Assembly: GCF_001425325.1 (NCBI RefSeq)
Contig: NZ_LMEH01000001.1
Span: 1,578,688-1,642,687, forward strand
Source of the DNA: Leifsonia sp. Root1293
GTDB taxonomy: Bacteria; Actinomycetota; Actinomycetes; Actinomycetales; Microbacteriaceae
Direction: 5' to 3'
Length of the DNA stretch: 64,000 nucleotides
A model generated the notes under the pieces. That model was not told the origin of the DNA. It made no database searches and saw only the letters and a program-made list of their open reading frames with translations. Shown here piece after piece: positions 59,806 through 64,000 of the stretch. A program made the translations under genes and the position numbers. The first letter of the stretch is position 1. Each line of letters opens with the position of its first letter.

Positions 59806-60858
59806 GTGGCACAGGCGCGACGGGACATGGGCAAGGCGGCCCCGAGCATGTCCGACGTCGCGCGTCACGCCGGAGTCGCCCTCGGCACGGTGTCGAACAC
59901 CATGAACAATCCCGAGAAGGTGAGCGAGGCGACCCGACGCAAGGTCCAGGCGGCGATCGCCGAGCTCGGCTTCATCCGCAATGATGCGGCTCGCTCCTTG
60001 GCAACCGGAACCAGCAACACGATCGGAATCGTGCTGGCCGACCTCAGCAACTCCTTCTTCGTCGACATCGCCCGAGGCGCCGATGCGACTGCCCGACAGC
60101 ACGGCATGAACCTGCTCATCGCGAACTCCGACGTCGATCTGGCGAAGCAGTCCATGAACATCAGCCTCTTCGAGGAGTCGCGGGTCGCCGGCGTGCTGCT
60201 CGCGCCGCTCGACACCGCCTACGTCCGGGGCAGTGCGTCGCTGCTGCGAAGCACTCCCCTCGTGCTCGTGAACTTCGCGGCCGACTCCGGTCACTACGCC
60301 GGTGTCGTCGCCGACGAGGTGCATGGCGGCTACGAGGCCGCCGAGCATCTCATCGGGCTCGGTCGCACCCGCCTGGCGTTCCTCGGTGGACCCCTGCTGC
60401 TCACAGCCGTCGCGCAGCGCCTCGAGGGTGCACGCGCCGCTGTCGCCGCGAATCCCGGCGTGACGCTGGAGCACATCGAGACCCGCGGCCTCAACATCCC
60501 GCACGGCCGGCACGCCGGCCAGGACATCCTCGCTCGGGGTGCCGGCACCTTCGACGGCCTGGTGGCGGCATCCGATCTCCTCGCGGTCGGTGCCATCCAG
60601 GTGCTCGACGGAAAGCCCGGCTTCGATGTGCCGACCGACCTCGCCGTCGTCGGCTACGACAACAACCACTTCGCCTCCGAGAGCGCCATCCCGGTCTCGA
60701 CCATCAGCCAGCACGGCGAGGAGATGGGCCGGGTCGCTGCCCAGTTGCTCATGAACGAGATCCAGGGCGGGCCGACGACGGCGAAGCAGACCGTGGTCAT
60801 CAAGCCCGATCTCGTGCCCCGACGGAGTTCGCTCGGAGACGCCTGGCGGCGCGACTAG
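59806..60858 (+). CDS. LacI-family regulator of the GH78 locus
   Basis: 350 residues from GTG 59806, with AAGGGGAA spaced 7 bases; ATG 59761 is an alternative with weaker support. PSMSDVARHAGVALGTVSNT-MNNPEKVS is the helix-turn-helix, ARSLATGTSNTIGIVLADLS begins the effector domain, and DLAVVGYDNNHFASESAIPV is the last conserved lobe segment. It almost certainly binds the two TGAAGCGCTTCA-type operators just upstream. Convergent role: local repressor of the rhamnosidase operon. Confidence 0.93.
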   Translation: MAQARRDMGKAAPSMSDVARHAGVALGTVSNTMNNPEKVSEATRRKVQAAIAELGFIRNDAARSLATGTSNTIGIVLADLSNSFFVDIARGADATARQHGMNLLIANSDVDLAKQSMNISLFEESRVAGVLLAPLDTAYVRGSASLLRSTPLVLVNFAADSGHYAGVVADEVHGGYEAAEHLIGLGRTRLAFLGGPLLLTAVAQRLEGARAAVAANPGVTLEHIETRGLNIPHGRHAGQDILARGAGTFDGLVAASDLLAVGAIQVLDGKPGFDVPTDLAVVGYDNNHFASESAIPVSTISQHGEEMGRVAAQLLMNEIQGGPTTAKQTVVIKPDLVPRRSSLGDAWRRD

Positions 60859-60873
60859 AACACTCACGGGGTC

Positions 60874-60895
60874 CGCCGGATCTGAGTATCCGGCG
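60874..60895 (+). terminator. Hairpin after LacI gene
   Basis: Perfect 8-bp arms (CGCCGGAT 60874-60881 and complement 60888-60895), 6-base loop, 15 bases after the stop; no T-run. Confidence 0.6.
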
Positions 60896-60902
60896 AGAGT
60901 GC

Positions 60903-60931
60903 TTGGCCATCCGGGGCTCTCGGCGTAGATT
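60903..60931 (+). promoter_or_regulatory. Candidate promoter of the PspA operon
   Basis: TTGGCC (60903-60908), 17-base spacer, TAGATT (60926-60931), about 63 bases before the small leader ORF. Confidence 0.5.
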
Positions 60932-60993
60932 GCGTTATATCGCGTTTGCGCTTCGGGTACCTGAGGCACGCGCCGATGACCGAGGGGGCATCC

Positions 60994-61050
60994 ATGGACT
61001 CGAATCGCACGACTGCTGCGAAGCGCATGACGGCCGGGCCGGCGCGCTGA
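60994..61050 (+). CDS. 18-residue leader ORF coupled to the PspA-associated gene
   Basis: ATG 60994 has a strong GAGGGGG site 6 bases upstream and encodes MDSNRTTAAKRMTAGPAR. Its stop TGA (61048-61050) shares an A with the next ATG at 61050. The downstream gene has no ribosome site of its own, so ribosomes probably pass from this ORF to it. No known function; a translational relay. Confidence 0.5.
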   Translation: MDSNRTTAAKRMTAGPAR

Positions 61051-61670
61051 TGGAAGTCTTGATGTCGGTGCTGCTCTCGCTCGCGCTCATCGTCACAGCA
61101 TCGGTCACCACGATCGTTCTCGTCGTGCGGGCGGTCTTCCGCCGCATCCGACGCAGCCGGACCATCAACGGCGCCGTGCTGAAGGGTCGCGCCAGCCTCA
61201 CCTGGGGCCCTCAGCGCAAGGTGCTCGCACTGCAACTGCAACTCAACGACGCACTCGAGAGCGGACGGGCGGCCATCGATCTCGCCGTACGCACCAACGG
61301 GCGTCGCGGGGAGTTGCCGCGCATCTTCCGCCGCATCGAGGCCGAGGGTGTCGCCCTCCAGGCGCAATTGCGACTCATGGAGACAGAGACGGATGCCGCC
61401 GCCCTGGCCGACGAGCTTCCGGCTGCAGGGCTTCGGGTCGAGCAGGTCTCCGAGATGATCCGCCGACTGCGCGCATCCGTCGCCGCCGGACTCGGCGACC
61501 CGACGGGCAGCTCGCTCGCGTCCCTCCGTGCGGAGGTCGACCGCGAGGTCGCGGCCCTGCACGCCGGAGTCGAGGAGCTCCGGCTTCTGAACGCAGACGA
61601 CGGCCGGTACCCCGCGCCTCTTCGCACAACCCCCACCGTTCGCCTCCAGACCAAGGGAGCCCAGTCATGA
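61050..61670 (+). CDS. PspA-associated membrane protein
   Basis: 206 residues from ATG 61050. A single N-terminal membrane helix (VLMSVLLSLALIVTASVTTI-VLVV, about residues 3-26) is followed by a basic patch (FRRIRRSRTI) and a long alpha-helical cytosolic region. The stop overlaps the PspA start by 4 bases (ATGA), so the products are likely partners: a membrane anchor for PspA. The frame runs open upstream to 60903 but those residues lack homology-like character. Confidence 0.75.
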   Translation: MEVLMSVLLSLALIVTASVTTIVLVVRAVFRRIRRSRTINGAVLKGRASLTWGPQRKVLALQLQLNDALESGRAAIDLAVRTNGRRGELPRIFRRIEAEGVALQAQLRLMETETDAAALADELPAAGLRVEQVSEMIRRLRASVAAGLGDPTGSSLASLRAEVDREVAALHAGVEELRLLNADDGRYPAPLRTTPTVRLQTKGAQS

Positions 61671-62446
61671 GCGCCGACAGCAACAGCAACACCGCCCGGA
61701 TGCGCACCATCTTCCGCACGAAGACGTCCAAGGCGCTCGACCGCATGGAGGATCCGCGCGACGCCCTCGACGACAGCTACGAGCAGCAGGTCAAGCTGCT
61801 GCACCAGGTACGGCAGGCCGTTGCGGAGGTCGCCACGGCGAAGAAGCGCATCGAACTGCAGGGCGAGGAGATGGGCACGCGCTACCAGCGGCTCGGCGAC
61901 CAGGCCCGTGAGGCCATGGAGCACGGTCGCGAGGACCTCGCCCGAGCGGCACTGGAACGGCGCGCGGCCCTCGAGGGGCAGGTGTCGAAGCTCCAGGAGC
62001 AGCACAGCTCGCTGCAGAAGCAGACCTCGCAGCTGCAGGAACGAGAGCGTCGCCTGGCGGAGCAGATCGCCGCCTTCCGCATCGAGAAGGAGACGATGAA
62101 GGCCACCTACAGCGCCTCCGCCGCCCAGGTGCGCGCGAATGAGGCCGTGGCCGGCATCGGCGCGAACATGAACGACGTCGGCGTCAGCCTCGACCGTGCC
62201 CGCGATCGCGTCGCCCAGATGCAGGCGCGCGCCCAGGCCACCGACGAGCTCCTGTCGAGCGGCGCCCTGAAAGACCTCACGGCCGCTCCGGATGCCGACA
62301 TCGAGCGCCAGCTGGCCGAACTCGCGTCGCGCTCCGACATCGAGCGCCAGCTCAAGGCGATGAAGGGCGACGGAGCCGAAGGCATCCGTGACTCGAAGGA
62401 CACCGGGTCGGACGGCTGGCTGAGCATCGGGCAGGCTCCGCAGTAG
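61667..62446 (+). CDS. pspA: PspA/IM30 family membrane-stress protein
   Basis: 259 residues, nearly all coiled coil: RTIFRTKTSKALDRMEDPRD-ALDDSYEQQVKLLHQVRQAV is the PspA start, with EDPRDALD in place of the usual ENP; long helices rich in Gln/Glu/Arg follow (KLQEQHSSLQKQTSQLQERE). PspA proteins coat and protect damaged cytoplasmic membranes. The N-terminal amphipathic helix is less hydrophobic than in E. coli PspA, which may explain the need for a membrane-bound partner upstream. Confidence 0.9.
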   Translation: MSADSNSNTARMRTIFRTKTSKALDRMEDPRDALDDSYEQQVKLLHQVRQAVAEVATAKKRIELQGEEMGTRYQRLGDQAREAMEHGREDLARAALERRAALEGQVSKLQEQHSSLQKQTSQLQERERRLAEQIAAFRIEKETMKATYSASAAQVRANEAVAGIGANMNDVGVSLDRARDRVAQMQARAQATDELLSSGALKDLTAAPDADIERQLAELASRSDIERQLKAMKGDGAEGIRDSKDTGSDGWLSIGQAPQ

Positions 62447-62464
62447 GGCGGTCGCCGAGCCTCA

Positions 62465-62902
62465 TCACCGCAGTCTCGTCAGCGCGTCCTCAGCGGCGAC
62501 CCAGCCGAGCATCGCGCACTTCACACGTGCGATGAATTTTGAGGCACCGCTCAGAACCGCGGCGTCGCCGAGCAGCTCCTCGTCGGGCTCGACGGTGCCC
62601 CGCGAGCGCATCATGGTGCGGAAGGAGTCGATGCGCGGTTGCAGCTGGGACACCGGAAGCCCGGCAAAGAGCTGGGCGAGCAACGATGCCGACGACTGCG
62701 AGATGGCGCATCCGTGCCCCTCCCAGGTGACCGAGGTGAGGGTGCCGTCGTCGGCGACGTTCAGCTGCAGCGTGATCTCGTCGCCGCACGTGGGATTGAG
62801 TTGGTGCGATTCGGCCGACGGATGCTCCACGAGGCCGTAGCCGTGGGGACGCTTGGCGTGATCGAGGATGAGCTCCTGGTACAGGCCGGCGAGATCGCTC
62901 AT
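62465..62902 (-). CDS. sufU: Fe-S cluster assembly scaffold/sulfur acceptor SufU
   Basis: 145 residues. LYQELILDHAKRPHGYGLVE opens the family, and the three zinc/sulfur cysteines are in NPTCGDEITLQL, GHGCAISQSSASLLAQ and KCAMLGWVAAED, with the Asp ligand in CGD. It accepts persulfide sulfur from SufS and relays it for cluster assembly. Overlaps the sufS stop by 4 bases (ATGA); they form the end of the suf operon. Confidence 0.95.
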   Translation of the reverse strand: MSDLAGLYQELILDHAKRPHGYGLVEHPSAESHQLNPTCGDEITLQLNVADDGTLTSVTWEGHGCAISQSSASLLAQLFAGLPVSQLQPRIDSFRTMMRSRGTVEPDEELLGDAAVLSGASKFIARVKCAMLGWVAAEDALTRLR

Positions 62903-64000
62903 CGTGAGCCTCCGAAGAATGCGATGCCGTCGGCGACTCCCGCGAGGAAGGCGTCGACGTCGTCTCGGGTGGAATACAGGTAGCTGCTCGCCCGGGTCGA
63001 CGAGGTGACGCCGAGGCGTCGATGCAGGGGCTGAGCGCAGTGGTGGCCGACGCGCACGGCGATGCCGCGGCTGTCGAGGAACTGGCCCAGGTCGTGCGAG
63101 TGGATGCCGGGGACGTCGATGCTGGCCAAGCCCACCCGTTCGGCGCCGCCGACGGGACCGAGGATCCGCACGCCGTCGATGACGGCGAGGCCGTCGGTCA
63201 GCCGCCGCCCGAGCACGGTCTCGTGTGCCGCGATGCGGTCCATGCCGATCGCCTCGAGATAACGTACCGCCGCTGCGAGTGCGATGGCTTGGGAGACGCG
63301 CTGCGTTCCGGCCTCGAAACGCAGCGGCGCCGGCAGGTACTCGGCCTTCTCCATCGTCACCGTCGTGATCATCGAACCACCGGTGAGGAAGGGAGGAAGG
63401 GCGTCGAGCAGTTCGCGCCGTCCGTAGAGCACGCCGATGCCGGTCGGAGCCAGCATCTTGTGCCCGGAGAACACGGCGAAGTCCACGTCGAGGGCGTGCA
63501 GATCGAGCGCCAGGTGGGGTGCGGACTGGCAGGCGTCGAGCACGACGATGGCGCCTACGGCGTGAGCGCGTGCGACGAGCAGATCGACGGGGCTCACGGT
63601 GCCGAGCACGTTCGACACATGGGTGAATGCCACCACCCTCGTGCGCTCGCCGATCAGATCGTCGAGCTCGTCGAGCCGCAGGGACCCGTCGTCATCGACC
63701 GGGATGAAACGCAGGGTCGCACCCGTGCGGGCCGCCAGCTCCTGCCACGGGATGAGGTTGGCATGGTGCTCGAGTTCGGTCACCAGGATCTCGTCGCCGG
63801 CTCCGATCCGGAAACGCTCGGCGGCTGCTCCCCCGCGTCCGAGGCTCGCGTTCGAGATGGCGTACGCCACCAGGTTGATGCCCTCTGTCGCGTTCGACGT
63901 CCAGACGATCTCCTCGGCGGACGCCCCGACGAAGCCGGCCACGATCTCGCGGGCCTCCTCGAAATCCTCTGTGGCGAGGGCGGCGAGGGTGTGGGCACCA
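62899..64000 (-). CDS. sufS: Cysteine desulfurase SufS (5' end beyond window)
   Basis: 367 codons visible; the frame stays open to the last base, so the N terminus lies outside. Type II cysteine desulfurase marks: TSNATEGINLVAYAI, TELEHHANLIPWQELAARTG, DACQSAPHLALDLHALDVDF, SGHKMLAPTGIGVLYG (PLP Lys) and the short-lobed RVGHHCAQPLHRRLGV with the active-site Cys. It removes sulfur from cysteine as persulfide and passes it to SufU. The visible region aligns from about residue 55 of the family. Confidence 0.95.
   Translation of the reverse strand, partial: GAHTLAALATEDFEEAREIVAGFVGASAEEIVWTSNATEGINLVAYAISNASLGRGGAAAERFRIGAGDEILVTELEHHANLIPWQELAARTGATLRFIPVDDDGSLRLDELDDLIGERTRVVAFTHVSNVLGTVSPVDLLVARAHAVGAIVVLDACQSAPHLALDLHALDVDFAVFSGHKMLAPTGIGVLYGRRELLDALPPFLTGGSMITTVTMEKAEYLPAPLRFEAGTQRVSQAIALAAAVRYLEAIGMDRIAAHETVLGRRLTDGLAVIDGVRILGPVGGAERVGLASIDVPGIHSHDLGQFLDSRGIAVRVGHHCAQPLHRRLGVTSSTRASSYLYSTRDDVDAFLAGVADGIAFFGGSR

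Overview
The window is high-GC actinobacterial DNA, most likely from a member of the Microbacteriaceae (order Micrococcales). This rests on the strong G/C preference at third codon positions, the frequent GTG starts, a SepX-type divisome gene in the galU/rimJ neighbourhood, SufU/SufS Fe-S assembly, and a REP-like CTACTCAATCAGCG element that I associate with this family. No phage, plasmid, IS or CRISPR locus was found. The genus is not identified.

Layout. 1-5.6 kb: end of a ThrE-type exporter, a glyoxalase-fold protein, an AlaX-type tRNA editing hydrolase, an acyltransferase-3/SGNH fusion with an apparent ATT start, an AlkD-like HEAT protein, CsbD and DUF427 proteins. 5.6-9.9 kb: tRNA-Ala(CGC) and the conserved actinobacterial block sepX-rimJ-galU / fthC-FmdB(Ruc)-mscL. 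The moeA/glp gene that usually separates galU from rimJ is absent. 10-14 kb: a very large helicase-like protein with degraded ATPase motifs. 14-25 kb: house-keeping and accessory genes, including a secreted metzincin protease, a lipase-like hydrolase, a DEAD-box RNA helicase, an RNase HI with a C-terminal extension, and an ArsR/SRPBCC pair whose second gene carries an in-frame amber codon.

25.3-31.3 kb: a compact cassette of a 4'-phosphopantetheinyl transferase, an M1 aminopeptidase and a 1327-residue Pls/PosA-type single-module NRPS. The adenylation pocket reads DAESIGTVVK, close to the lysine code. I interpret this as an epsilon-poly-lysine (or similar cationic isopeptide polymer) system: carrier-protein activation, polymer synthesis at the membrane, and polymer hydrolysis. 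A histone-H1-like Lys/Ala/Pro-rich protein lies just upstream.

33.2-39.7 kb and 52.7-60.9 kb: two parallel plant-polysaccharide utilisation loci. Each has a divergent LacI regulator, a lipoprotein sugar-binding protein, two MalF/MalG-type permeases and glycoside hydrolases (GH127 in the first; GH78 and GH43-like in the second). Neither encodes the ABC ATPase, so a shared MsmK-type ATPase elsewhere is expected. Both have a strong GC hairpin just after the binding-protein gene, and the second has an excellent promoter with a LacI operator at its start point. Arabinose/rhamnose-rich pectin or arabinogalactan side chains are the likely targets.

39.7-52.6 kb: small stress and acetyltransferase genes, a DUF222-HNH endonuclease, a REP-like repeat cluster next to the relic 3' end of a GH3 beta-glucosidase, a DUF1254 protein, an IclR-controlled CoA-transferase pair, an epoxide hydrolase, a P-loop kinase, a diacylglycerol-kinase-like lipid kinase and a FadD-type ligase. 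60.9-64 kb: a PspA pair with a small upstream leader ORF, then sufU and the truncated sufS that runs off the window.
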